Assembly: GCF_029867415.1 (NCBI RefSeq)
Contig: NW_026705454.1
Location: forward strand, 124,001-188,000
Length of the DNA: 64,000 nt
From: Vicia villosa
Lineage: Eukaryota; Streptophyta; Magnoliopsida; Fabales; Fabaceae
Reading direction: 5' to 3'
Under the pieces are notes generated by a model that saw only the letters and a program-made list of their open reading frames with translations, made no database searches and was not told the DNA's origin. Positions 35,218-47,018 of this stretch are shown piece after piece (the stretch's first letter is position 1; every line of letters begins with the position of its first letter). The translations under genes were made by a program, and so were the position numbers.

Positions 35218-35300
35218 GAAAATTGATGGAAGAATTTTTTTTGACTTGTGGAAATTTCAAGTTAAAGATGCGTTGATACAATTAAGTTTACACAAGGTGT
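35218..35300 (+). pseudogene. Plus-strand copia gag N-terminal fragment
   Basis: Reads KIDGRIFFDLWKFQVKDALI, the start-of-gag motif of Tnt1/copia elements (FDG..F..W), followed by a stop within 30 residues. It may belong to the plus-strand LTR and primer site at 23373-23836, interrupted by the minus-strand copia. Confidence 0.6.
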
Positions 35301-35957
35301 GAGATTATGTCGATGGTTGAAGAGTGTTTTACCAACATGGAGTTGCACCATAAAGTTTCAACCTGGTTTTCGACATGTGAAAATTCTTGAAGGGGTTTAG
35401 CTTCAAGTGAAGTATACTATTCTTTAAGTGTAGTATGATAGTTTTTAAAACTATGATTGTCAGTGAAGATAATGTGAAAATTCTTAGAGTGGTGTAACTT
35501 CAAGTAACTATAATTTCTTTGGTGGAGTATGATTGCCGACAAAGATAATGAAAGTTATTGGATTATTTTCAATTAAGGTGTAGCTTGTTGGATTTGGTTG
35601 AAAATATATGTTGAAGCAAACCCAACATGTTTTGCACAGAAAGCTTCTCTCTCTATGATCCAGTTAGAAATATGAGGTTTGGTTTTGTGATTCACATGAA
35701 TTTCACCATCGGCCATATTGCTGAGGTCAATGAGAAAAAAGGAAGAGAGAAATAGTTCTTCTTTTTTGAAATCTTCAACCGGAGTCTATGGTTGATAGTG
35801 AAGAAACTGCTCTTTTCGAAAGACATCGTTCACCAACGGAGTTACTGGCTTGTATGTGTTTTGAGTTATGCATTTTTGGCTCTGTTTACTTCTCCATAAT
35901 TGTTTATTCATGTTGTGTATAAAGAATCTATTTAAGATAAGAGATTATGATATTATA
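35301..35957. other. Unassigned sequence, probably decayed copia
   Basis: No gene. Short repeated phrases (gaaaattctt, cttcaagt) and an LTR-start-like ttgttggatttgg near 35588 suggest the tail of the plus-strand copia, but I cannot pair it with an LTR. Confidence 0.35.
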
Positions 35958-36412
35958 GGACCCGTTTGTTTTGGCTTTTTTTAAAAATGATTTTTATAGT
36001 GTTACAAAATTTTGTGCAAAATTTTTTTACAAAGAAACTTTTTATAAAAGCTTCAAATGAAAATTTTGTTTGAATAGTTATTCTTAAAATGTGATTTTAG
36101 GTATTTCATCTATTTATGGGTAAAAAAATTGGATATCAAAATTTCAGAAAATCACTTAATTTTGAAGCTATTTCAAATAGATTTTCATAAAAATCATTTT
36201 TGAAATACAACTTTTTGATAAAATAGCTATTTTGACAAAGTTTTGGTCTTCAATAATCTATGTTTATGTTCTAGGATGTCAAAATTAGTGTTTCATTTTA
36301 GAAAAAACGAATATAAAAAAACTTGTAATATTTTGAAAAACGGTTTTGAAAAATCTATTTTCAAAAATACTAAGAAAAAATCCATTTTTTTAAAGCTGAA
36401 ACAAACAGACCC
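35958..36412. mobile_element. MITE of 455 bp with terminal inverted repeats
   Basis: Left end GGACCCGTTTGTTTTGGC. Right end in reverse complement GGGTCTGTTTGTTTCAGC. The similarity continues through the Aaaaatgattttt-like stretch for about 40 bp. TATA occurs on both flanks. The ends look like Harbinger/Tourist, but the duplication is too simple to classify. There is no credible coding frame. Confidence 0.75.
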
Positions 36413-37902
36413 TATATGTCATTATGTCCTTACCATATCCCATTAATGATATACATGTATACATATCATTGTTCCATACAATACTAATTCAAACATGTTG
36501 CATAAAAATCCAAGACCTAAAAAATTGAATGAAATGATCTCTCCCATCATTTGGAAACACACTCTTAAGTATGCTGATATTTGGGGTTTACCATTATCAA
36601 ATGATAAAATGAAAAGTTAGGTTGTGTTTCTCATGTGTGATGTTAGAAAGCCTTTGGTAATGACAAAACAAAAGGCTGTGAAAAAAATAACGAATGTAAT
36701 TTTGATCTGCAATCAACAACAGAAACATATAAAGAAACACCAAACTCCCTACTCATATGAGAAGTCAAGATACTGTTTTTCAAATAAGGAAAGCATAAAT
36801 GCACAAGATATACACTCAATTTGTAGATATCTCATGTATGTATTTTATAACCGTAAAACAAGAATAACATGAAAACAAACTCTAGTTTACCTATTTCTTT
36901 TTCATGAGAACACACAACCTAAGAAAAACATGATTCAACAAGTAGGCTCATAAATATGTTATTTTTAAATTGGATATACATATACTTTGATTTTATAACC
37001 TTTAGATTGATAGTAATGAAAAATATAGAAAGTGTAAATATTCTCACTTGTTTAAAGTCTAAGTTGAATTCCTTAATACTCGATTCTTTGTTCTCTCTTT
37101 TTCACCTTCAAACTTATTTTCAATCACTCAATATTTTTCTCTAGGTTATGTTTCTATACCATCATGATCCCATGCACACTTTGTTTAATGATCTATCATT
37201 GAACAATAGCAAGCACAATTTCAATAACATCACAAAAGTGGAAAATATAAATTTGTAAGTTAGAAATTAAATTATTATATCTCTACCCTAGAGACACAAA
37301 AATCTCTATGTATAGTTAAAATGCACATACTCATATTCTTTCAGTGTCATTAGATGGAAAGTATCTCGATTATTTCTCGTGTGTATCCTCTTTCTTTTTT
37401 TTCTATCTTTTCTTCCGTCCGTTCAAGATTTTTTTATAGTGCGTCATAAAACCCTATATTTTCTTTTTTTTTTTTTTTCAAGTCGAAGCCTAATTTTATA
37501 TACTAATAATAATAATAAATAAACATAAACATCAACTTAAACAAATTAACTTTTATTATGTAAATTGAACTCCTCTTCCAAACACACCGTCAGATCCTTG
37601 ATTCCATGGTTCAATTTAGTAACCTATTCCATTACTTTCTCCTTTTCTTTTTTCTAATCATAAAATCCTTCTTAGCACAGTTGAATAACAAAGATATACA
37701 ATTAATAGTTAAACTATTTAATTAAAATAAATATACAAAAGTTAATATTAAAATCGCCTCTTCGATCTCCTTTTTGATAAACTCCAGAGAAATCATAAAA
37801 ACCTTTTTATTTTCTGTCCTTTTCGCACCAATCATCTCAAGTCTTTCTTGCTGAAAAATTAAACCAAAAAATTTAATTCATAACATAAAATATCATGAAC
37901 CT
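36413..37902. other. AT-rich intergenic sequence
   Basis: No gene, element border or tandem repeat recognised. Homopolymer T runs near 37380-37480 and a short (taa)n near 37503. Confidence 0.5.
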
Positions 37903-37908
37903 AAATAA

Positions 37909-37967
<59 letters not shown>
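37903..37967. repeat. (TAA)n microsatellite
   Basis: About 21 uninterrupted taa units, directly next to the left end of MULE-A. Confidence 0.95.
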
Positions 37968-38114
37968 GGGTTAAATATATAACTTCCCTGCAAAAGTAGC
38001 AAATTCAGGTTTTAGCCTCTCGTAAAGTTTTTTATTTATTTCCCCCTTATCTTATGTTGATTCCCTCAGATATCCCCATTTGCCAAATGTCATGGAATCT
38101 TTGGAATTTTTTTA

Positions 38115-38280
38115 AAACTATATTCAGGTGGCATTTCTAATTACACACATGGCATGTTTTTTTACTTATTGGTTGTATACATAAGTCCTTTATACCACAA
38201 TTGGGGGGAGAAATCTAAATTAGGGCTAAGAGAACGAAGAATGGGTGAAGAGAACGAAAAAGGTTTGCGAAGAAGACGAC
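38115..38280. repeat. MULE-A left inverted repeat, inner part
   Basis: Pairs in reverse complement with 44085-44250, including the inner phrase gagaacgaag. Confidence 0.8.
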
Positions 38281-38281
38281 T

Positions 38282-38669
38282 ATGGGTGGAGGCAACAGAA
38301 AATTCTGGAAATGCAGAAATTCCATGGTGAGCTTTATTCAAGATTGTAATTCCTCTACTGATTTAGGGTTTCAATTATTGATGTTATAATATTGGGGGAA
38401 AATTTCATAATGGTTGCGGATTGTTTCTCTAGGACGACATGGTTAGAGAGGCTGAAGTATCATCGTTCAAATGTTGCGATTGTCACGTTGAGGATAGATC
38501 AAAGGAGCTGGAAAAATTGAAGAAAAATGTTTCTTTAGAAAGGACAAAGAATTTCTGGATGATAAATGGAATGGTTCTGTCATGGATGTTTTTTCATTTG
38601 TGTATGATTTTAATTAGTGGTTGTGATCATTTTGTAAAACCTTTTTGGATTGTCATGGTTAGTAATTAG
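38282..38669 (+). CDS. MULE-A second gene: GRF-finger remnant plus C-terminal membrane segment
   Basis: Two-exon model. Exon 1 is 38282-38326 (MGGGNRKFWKCRNSM) with donor gtgagc; exon 2 is 38433-38669 after a tttctctag acceptor. FWKCRN is the second half of a GRF zinc finger; the first half (the CGC part) is missing here but present in MULE-B. Exon 2 encodes a CCDCH cluster, a charged Lys/Glu stretch and a hydrophobic helix (MVLSWMFFHLCMILI). The gene faces the transposase tail-to-tail, 392 bp away. MULE-B has the same gene in the same convergent arrangement. Function is unknown. The GRF half-domain suggests that this copy is damaged. Confidence 0.6.
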
Positions 38670-38924
38670 TCTTTCATTGTTTGTAATTGTAAAACCTAAT
38701 TGAAGTTTGTAATGCAAAACAGTTTTTGATGAGTGGAATTTTCTGTTATGCGTAATTTCATTTTCAAGTTACATTCATTTAGTTCAACTTTAACTTATGT
38801 CCATTTCAGTGATAATTGTAATACAAACAAATTTTTGACAGCATAGTTGAAATCAGTTAGATTAACAAAAGGGTATATATGTCTGTTACAAAAGGTTACA
38901 TCATTAACAAAATTACATCATTAC

Positions 38925-39062
38925 CAAAAGGCACACTTGGTGCATAAGTCCAAAACAAGATAACAAAAGGCACATTTGGTGCATAAGTCTAAAACAAGAT
39001 AACAAAAGGCACACTTGGTGCATAAGTCTAAAACAAGATAACAAAAGGCACACTTGGTGCAT
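38925..39062. repeat. 39 bp tandem repeat between the convergent MULE-A genes
   Basis: About three and a half units of aacaaaaggcacacttggtg-cataagtctaaaacaagat. The core gcacacttggtgca is also repeated, as gcacacttttggtgca, in MULE-B between its two genes (60533-60660). Confidence 0.88.
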
Positions 39063-42000
39063 TAGTCTCTAATTTTCTTGGTCCTCCAAGTCTTCAAAAA
39101 CCTTATTTTCACTCCTAGTTTGGAGTCTTTTGAACATGACTTCTCTCCAGCTTCTTCTATGGTGATTGGCTGCTCACTAGACCTTGGGCCTGTAATTGGT
39201 TTCTTAAACCAATTCAACTTGATCCTTTCACTCTGCCTTCTTTTTGTAACATGCTTCTTTCCTTTCTGTTTCTTTGGTTGCATGGGAATTAAATTAGCCA
39301 CAGTAGATGCAGTCTGACTCATAATAGTAGGCACAGCTAATTCAGTCTCAGTCTGAGCATCATTGGGGAATTCAGAGTCAGTTGCTATTGTACTATGTCA
39401 ATCAGTAGGAAGTGAATTATCTGCACCATCCATTGTACTCTCTCCATCATTATGCCCTGCACTCTCAACTTCATCAGACTTTTTTACTTTCCTCTGCACA
39501 AATAATAACATGTAAGATTATTGTACAACAATATGAATTTGGATAAAAATTTACAAAAATTTATACCTTTCTTTTCAGAGCATTGGGATCTTGTGTCAAT
39601 GACTTGCAAGTCAATGCATTGTGACCAAACTTGTCACATTTTGTGCACTTGTATTCAATCTTATGTCTTCTTTGTCTTGCACCTTCCTCTCCAAGTTCTC
39701 TTATCCTTACCTTCCTAGGCCTTCCTGGACCTTTCTTGTATGAGGGAAGTAAAACTTGTTCCATTTCCACTTCTGGCCACATATCCTGACCATTGATATG
39801 GCTTATTGAAAATCCATAACAAAGTGCAAATTTATCTCTGGTGTAAAACTCATCAACAAAGTCTTCTGGGCTTCGCTTCCTATATCTCAAAGCTGCCACG
39901 ACATGCCTACAAGGTATTCCCACTAACTCCCAGAAGTTGCAGCTACATGACTTTTTAGCTATGTCCACAATAAACTCTTGGTGGTTGTAACTATGAGTGA
40001 CTTGGAATTTTTCAAATATGGACCATGTTGGCAACCACTGAGCACTATTGTACACCTCATTATCTAACCTTCTGGGTATTGGCATCACTTTATGTTGCCA
40101 CTTTTCTAGTTTGGTGGCAGATGTAGACAACCTATTCGTAATATATTTCCTTATCCACTCACACATAGTTAATATAGGTTTGTCCCTAGCAACTAGTGTT
40201 GTAGCATTGAAGGATTCATATATCTTGTTCAGCAAAACATCGCACTTAGGTTAAAAAGTAAAGGCATGCTTACACCAACTCTTTGTGGGGTCTGCCATTG
40301 TAACACCCCATAAAATTCTTTATTTAATTTAATTATTTAGATTAAATATTATAATTATTTGAGTTAATTGAGAAAAATGGAATGATGAGGCTAATGGGCC
40401 AGTGTCGCTTTTAGTAGAAGGGGGTGTCAGTTGTAAAGCCCATTGCTAATGATAAGCTTATTTTCATAAAATAGAAAAGAAGAAGGAATTGTGCGAAGAG
40501 AACCAAAAAGGAGAAGAGAAGTATGAACGTGAAAGAGCAGAGAAGCGAAGAAGCGCGACGCGAGGAAGAACGAAGAATCAACCTTCAGGTAAGAGGGACT
40601 CTTCCGTTTAATTTCTATTATGGGATGATAGATAGTAGGATATATTGAGCATGTTGTTGGATTCAATTGGGTTATGTTTAGGTTTTAGGATGTTAGGTTT
40701 TGGAAGAATTGTTGAATTGTTTGCATTGATTATGTATGGTAGTATTTGGGTGTTTGAAATGAGTTATGAACATGCCAAATTGTGTTTGTTGATGCTGTTT
40801 GATGTTGCAATACATTATGGTACGTTCTGGTATGGTTTGGAATTGGTACAGGTGCTGTAAAAATGGTGATTTTGGGTTGCAGACTCGAAGTAATCGGTTA
40901 CCAAAGGGTGGGTAATCGATTACTCATAGTAAAAACAGCAGGGATGACATTTTGTGAGTCGGTAATTGGTTACCGAAAGGGCAGTAACCGATTACCCATA
41001 CAAAAAATAGCGTGATGGTCATTTTGAAAATCAGTAACCGGTTACCCTGGTTTCAATAACCGGTTACCACTGAAGCTTTTTCAAAAATTGTTTTATTTTC
41101 TAAAACCCATATCTTTCAAACCGTAAGTCGGATTTTGGTGCCGTTTCGAGCACGGCGAAGCTAATTAAATGATTTATACAATGAAATGATGTTTTGATTC
41201 GTGATCCGATTCTATTTTTTCAACACTCGATTTTATTTGGTTATGACGGTTTATGCGTACAAGTACATTGGTGAATGTTTTACCTATTATGATGTTGTGG
41301 TTGTAACTGGTGATTGATATACATATATTGTTGATGTGAAATATCTGTTTTGTTGTGGCTGAGTAATAGCATAATTGTGTATGGCTATTTATTGTGGCAT
41401 TGGTTGTGATTATGATATTCAGTGGATTGGTGTGGATGATTAGCATGTTGTATGTGATGCATGCATTTCATAATCATTATGTGGCTGATCCTTGACGATG
41501 GTGGATCAGTGGTAGCTAATTCCCATTGTGTGGAATTAGTGAGTGGGTGTCGCCGTATCCTTGACGATGGTGGATCAGTGAGATGGGTTATCCCAGATTT
41601 TGGTACCACATGCATATAGTTGCATTGCATTAGGCTACTTGTGCTATTATAACATGAATGGAAGATTGTCCAATGTTATAATATGTGATGATTGTGTATT
41701 TGTTGTGGCTAATTGAGTCGTTGTGAATCTGATCGTAACTGTAATTGGGTGAATGACTTGTGATTGATATTTTGTTATCTATATCTTATAACATTGGTTA
41801 AATGTGAATGAGACTCACCCTTACTATTGTTATTTTTCAGATTGAGGAGTAGCTTTTGTACTTGGTGAGGATTAGCTCGTCAAGTAATTCGTTAGAGTCA
41901 GTTGGGTCCGTGTCATGCTCTGGTCGTGTAACACTGGGGACGTTATTTTGGAGTTACTTGATAAACTCTTGTTTTGTTTATGGTTTTATGGTTGGATTAC

Positions 42001-43689
42001 GAGTTTCTGACCCCGGATGTTTAATTATTCAGATGTTAGAATATTCCGCTGTGTTAACATGTTATCTGGATAATTTTGGTTTATCATTCCTTTTATGGCA
42101 TGACATGAATATTGTTTATTTTATTGGAGTTGTAATACCCTTTTTCATGTTTTACTCTGATTATTGTTAATTTTCCGCGGGGTTTAGAAGGGTGTTACAG
42201 CCATCAACCAAGACCAAGCATTTTGATCCACTATCTTCAATTCATTTATCTTCTGAGACCATGCTATATAGTATGTAGCTTTATCAGCCCCCATCATCAG
42301 GTCCCAAACGAGGGATCCACCACCAAATTTTTTCTTGTAATTAGCATATAAATGCCTGAGACACAATCTGTGTTCTATCATGTCAATCATCTCCTCGAAT
42401 ATAGCAACTAATCCTTACAACAGAAATAAAAAGAAATACAGTTCAGAATATGCATCCATTGTCAACAATAATAACAACTAAATCACAACATTAATAACAG
42501 TTAAGAATATACATACCTTCTATTGGTCAAAGATGAATACATATCTCCTCTCTTGACCAATGTCTTCCATCAATAGTTGTATGAACCACCTCCAGCTCTC
42601 CTTAGTTTCAGTCTCAACCACTCCAAAAGCCAATGGAAATTATTGATCATTAGCATCTCTCCCCACATCAATTAATAGTTGTCCACCATACCGTGTCTTC
42701 AAGTGACATCCACCAACCCCCACGAAGGGTCTGCATCCATTAATAAATCCTTTCTTACATCCATCAAAACAAAAATAGAAGGATCCAAACCTAGACTGTA
42801 TGGAAGGAGTGGGTCTTTCAACATTGATCTTGACAGTGTTACCAGGATTCACTCTTGTTAATTCAGCTGCATACCTCCATATGGATGCATACTGATTATC
42901 TGTATCACCTTCAACCACCTTCTAAGCTATTAACTTAGCCTTGCATGCCTTTGCAACAGTAATCCCAACATCAAAATTTTTCTTGATATCTTGCATTATG
43001 TCTATTATCCTAACATTATCAGAAGTTTGCAGCCTCTTTATCACATGTTTAGCCACCCACCTAGAGTTGGAAGATTTGTTATCCAAAACCCTACCACATG
43101 TGTGGGTATCCACAAGTGTTTTTATTGCAAAAGTGTGTTTGTGGGCCACTTTAGAGCATAAGACTAAAAAGCCACATTTAGCTTTACATTGGACTCTAAC
43201 TCTGTAACTTTCATTTTTTACAAAAGTAATTTCACTCCCATTGAGGACTGACCACTCATGAATAGCCTCTCTAAATTCCACAAGTGTATTAAATTCCATA
43301 CACATCTTAAACTTATAGTCCTTGTTGAGGTGTTCTTTTTTAAACCTTTCATACTTAGGCCTTTCCTCAGAATCATCCAGGTCATCACTATTCAACTCAT
43401 CACTATGGTATTCGTCCACATCCATTTTCTTATTAGGCCTACCAAAAAGCCTAATAAGACTTACATCTTCATTCAATGGCACTTTAAAACCAAGTCCTTC
43501 AAGGCCATCTCCTTCAAAGCCATCATGAAGAGCAGTAGCCCTCTCATCTTCACTGTCATCTAATCCTTCAACTATCTCCTCTTCCAAACCATCCACTTCA
43601 TTGACCTCATTGACACAATTAGGTTCCTTATCATCATAATCCAAGCTTCCCAGATCATGTTCCACAAATAAATATCCAACAACATTCAT
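39062..43689 (-). pseudogene. MULE-A transposase (MURA type), broken
   Basis: Read downward from Met 43689. An acidic N-terminus is followed by a MuDR-type domain (FREAIHEWSVLNGSEITFVKNESYRVRVQC..CGF), then a stop near 42922. The DDE-type core follows: FVGVGGCHLKTRYGGQLL (42918-42640), where the family has Asp before GCHLK, so a catalytic acid appears lost; then GRDANDQ and a stop; then a degraded stretch, and HRLCLRHLYANYKKKFGG (42390-42200). After the solo LTR it resumes with DPTKSWCKHAF, a stop, then the SWIM finger CSCNFWELVGIPCRHVVAALR and a CTKCDKFGHNALTC knuckle (39561-40235). After an intron comes the tail SERIKLNWFKKPITGP (39062-39334). It is not functional. Confidence 0.88.
40299..42199. 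repeat. Solo LTR (1901 bp) inserted in the MULE-A transposase
   Basis: Begins TGTAACACCCC and ends GGGTGTTACA (10 bp inverted ends) between perfect GCCAT duplications (40294-40298 and 42200-42204). There is no primer site, coding region or second LTR, so the internal region was lost by LTR-LTR recombination. The TGTAACACCCC start is common in Ty3-gypsy chromovirus-type LTRs. Inside are six GTAA-CGRT-TAC-like palindromes (40886-41068) and a repeated 24 bp phrase (tccttgacgatggtggatcagtg, at about 41488 and 41559). Confidence 0.88.
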
Positions 43690-44084
43690 TGCACTAAAGA
43701 ATGATGCAAAATCGTATGCAACATCATCCTTTTTATCAATATATATTCCTTTTGAATCTCTAACACTTTAGTCCATAAACGAAAAGTACCTTTCTTATAC
43801 CCCCACCCACTCACCAACTTCCGAATATTATCCATTGTCCAGTTAGTAACTACAAGCCCATTTATAGTCGAATCAAACCCCCCTCTGTAATTTCATCTGG
43901 ATTAACCCTAATAAATTCACCCTCATGGTGAAACGTAACAGTAAAAGATTCAAAATCCTGTGTATATATCTAAATTAGTAATCATAACATAAGCACCGCA
44001 TTACAATTTAACTATGATGAAGTTTCAAAATCAACATACCTTGAACATTGCAGGTTTCGTTGTCATCATCGTCATCAACTGAGT

Positions 44085-44252
44085 TGTCTTCTTCGCAAAC
44101 CCTTCGTTTTCTTCGTTCTCATTGCAAACCCTATTTTTTGATTTTACAAGGGGGAATAAAAGAAGTGATGAATTTGTTTAGGACTTATGTATACAGCCAA
44201 TAAGTAAAAAAAATATGCCATGTGTGTAATTAGAAATGCCACCTGTATATAC
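44085..44252. repeat. MULE-A right inverted repeat, truncated
   Basis: Reverse complement of 38115-38280. Stops at tatata (44252), where the left arm goes on outward to 37968. Confidence 0.8.
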
Positions 44253-44636
44253 ACGTTCCAAACCGTTTCCACCCAAATCATTGTGATTTATTGTTTTCCC
44301 TTTTCCACTTCCAATCTTCCCTATATTCATGCAATTGAAGTAACAGTTTCAGAATCGTTTCAAAAGGAGAATCTGCGATATCAAAAAGGAGAAACAGGGT
44401 ACCAACCAAAATATCTGATACGGCGACGAATCTGGGGTTTCCGACTGTTGAGGTAATGCTTAGATCTTATTATCTTATGGTATCAACTATCATTCTACAA
44501 AATCCTTCACTATGAATTTGAGCGAAACTGAATCGTGAATGTTGTTTGGTTTTGCTTTTTTTCTTTTCTTTCTGATATCAAATTTGATTACGTACTTTGA
44601 TTTTTTCGTTTTGGTTATGGTGTTGTTTGGCTGCAG

Positions 44637-44694
44637 TGAAAGAGAATATCAGAGAGGAGACAAGATTGCGTGGTACGCTGATGGTGATAAGATT
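44637..44694 (+). pseudogene. Captured kinesin motor exon fragment
   Basis: Between a ctgcag acceptor and a gtaagg donor, the 58 bp reads SEREYQRGDKIAWYADGDKI, a match by memory to the N-terminal motor region of plant kinesin-7-type proteins. The next exon, P-loop and rest of the motor are not here. The intact intron borders suggest capture of genomic DNA. Confidence 0.65.
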
Positions 44695-45640
44695 GTAAGG
44701 TACATAATGTTTGAGGTACATAATGTGATGGTGATAAGATTTGCGGGGATGACAGTTTTCGACGTCATGACTATCATTGGGAATCAAACATTTTGTAATG
44801 GCTAAGTGATATATAAAATAAATAGTTCTGCAAAGTGAATTGAACTGATATGTACTGATTGAGCACTGATTGATTTTATGCAGAAAGTAACACTAAGGAA
44901 ATGCTGAATGGAAGCTACTGATTTTATCTCTGCAGGTGCTGGACTGGTGGTGTTGAGCAAGGTAATTTTGGCATCCTGGTACATACTTTCATTCTTAACA
45001 TGTGATTTTTTTTGTTGATGATTGAGTGATGTACATTTTATAATCTTAATTTCTTTGATAACATTATTCTGATTGTTACTCCCTTCCTGTTTTGAAACTT
45101 TTAAAATTATAATTTCAACACTTACAAAAAGCTATTGCTTATGTAATGTTTATGTGTGTATTTGTAAGGCACAACAAAATAATTCCTGAATGGAATAATG
45201 AATTTAATTTGTTTGTCAAAGATCCAAAGTCACACGTTTTTGACCAATTACTTGGATTGAAATCTGAATTGAAACTTTGAAAGTAATGAATAGTAGTGAA
45301 CTATTTTATATATCTCATGTTTCTGTTTTTTAAGTTTTGAAGTAATTTTTGATGACTTTTGGTATTATTAGATAAGAAATAATTGTGGTGTTTAAGTGTA
45401 TGATCAGCAGAAAGTTTATGTGGAAGCCACTGAGTGAAATTGCTGGACTAACCACAAGTCAAGAAGCTTGAAGATGATACATTGCTGATTGAGGAAAAGT
45501 TTAGATAAAAAAGGAAAAGTTTATGTTTTCCTTTTTGATTGAATCAATGTTTTTTCAAATTGGAAAATTTTTACTTTGTTTATGGAGATTATTTGGTGTA
45601 TCTGCATCAATTTGGTTTTCAATGAGTTGTTTTGTTTCAG

Positions 45641-45792
45641 GGATTTATGGTGTCATGGCTGTTGCGGGGAGTTTTATATGTTCGATTACCGGAATTGAAT
45701 CTGTTGGAGGTTTTCATCTTTCAATAGATGATGTTCTTTAAGGACTTGGATATGCAGTTCCTCCAATTATGGCTCTTCTGTTTATACTTGAT
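45641..45792 (+). pseudogene. Captured exon resembling a plant CAAX/CPBP-type membrane protease
   Basis: Between a ttgtttcag acceptor and a gtaagt donor, the 152 bp reads GIYGVMAVAGSFICSITG..., then GLGYAVPPIMALLFILD, with a TAA at about 45739. The hydrophobic composition and the PPIMALLFILD end resemble chloroplast CAAX amino-terminal protease-like proteins. The assignment rests on recall of the family and is moderate. The glutamate motifs of the catalytic domain are not in the fragment. Confidence 0.4.
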
Positions 45793-45958
45793 GTAAGTTC
45801 TTTTGGCTATGCAAATGATGATAAGGTTGTGATTTTGTTGTTTGAGTAGATATAAAAATGTGAAATTTGTAAGTTTCTCTTTGTTCTCTTTGGGAACTAA
45901 TCATTGAAAATTTCTGAGTGATTTGATTGCCTTTAGATTGTTTAAGGTAGTGCACTAT

Positions 45959-46330
45959 ACTTAGCTGAATGTGTGAAGTGACGCATAGCTAATTGTGACG
46001 TGCTACCGCTGATGTATTTCCTTCAGGTTTTCTTAATATATTGATGTCAAGGATGCATATGTAACCGTCTTGAAGAGGTGCGGAGGATGCTACGCACTGC
46101 TGGACATGGATCTCAGAATTCCTTTTGGTTGTCTACTCAACTACTCTGCAGCTTCTCAGTAGATGATTTTCCATTACTTGTGCACTTACTCAAGGATGGA
46201 TTGTTGGTTCTTTGGCAGGAAAATGTCGGTTTTATAAAATATCCGGATGCACTTCAAATTTCAAGTAGCGGACAGTAGCGGAAATTATTGGTTTTTGCAG
46301 CAGGAATGTCAGAGATGTACTTCGTAGCTT
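45959..46330 (+). other. Gene-like fragment of unknown origin
   Basis: GC-richer than its surroundings, with a plus-strand frame at 46078-46278. It may be another captured exon set. I do not recognise the protein. Confidence 0.25.
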
Positions 46331-47018
46331 GCCCTACCTTCACAACGTTTAAATTCATACTGCTTATTTGATTAGAAATCGATGAGTTTGAATCTGATCC
46401 TGCTTGGATCAAAAAGTATTCATTTGTAAACCATTATTACATTCTTTGTATTTGTTTAAATTCTTGTATTTTTTAGTCAGTATGGAACAATTGGTATTTG
46501 GTACCTGAATTCTTAAAGTCTGCTTGTGTTGGCACCAGAATAGTGATTGTCATTGAGTGATTGTTATATCTTAATCACATTGGTTCCTTTATACGATGTT
46601 TATATTTCTTTTGGAAATGAGATGTTAATGATGTTCCAAAATGATCTAAAAAATCTTTATCACATTGTCCTTGAAGGTTTTTCAAGTTTACTTCTAAAGA
46701 TATTTCAAAATGATCTAAAAAATCTTGATCACATTGTCCTTGAAGTTATTTCTAAAGATAAGAATATGATAAAACGTTATCAATTAAATTGAAATTTTGT
46801 TAAAGTGAATAATATCAGGGACATTAAAGTAAATAACATCAATGACATGTCACACTCACATAATCCTTCATTATTTATTTTAAAAATTTTACACTTATCA
46901 TTTTAAACATATTAACTATTTTTTTAAAAATATTCATGAACAAATAATAATTATTTCGATCAGTTACTGAGCATTTGGAATGAACACTTATAATTTATTT
47001 TACATAATTTAAAAAAGT
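46331..47018. other. AT-rich sequence without a gene
   Basis: Includes a duplicated phrase of about 40 bp (aaaatgatctaaaaaatctt.atcacattgtccttgaag) at about 46637 and 46709. Nothing else recognised. Confidence 0.5.

Larger units (their letters stand above)
37968..44252 (-). mobile_element. Mutator-like element MULE-A with transposase and GRF-type second gene
   Basis: The left end starts GGGTTAAATATATAACTTCCC. Inverted repeats of about 165 bp are seen at about 38115-38280 and 44085-44250 (shared aggtggcatttctaattacacacatggcat). The right copy lacks the outermost about 140 bp that the left copy has, so the right end is truncated near 44252. It carries a minus-strand transposase (43689-39062) and a plus-strand small gene (38282-38669) convergent with it. 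A 1.9 kb solo LTR interrupts the transposase. Confidence 0.87.

Noticed and set aside
40645..42170. Plus-strand frames inside the solo LTR
   Set aside because: No match to any known domain; the sequence is bounded by LTR ends and a 5 bp duplication.
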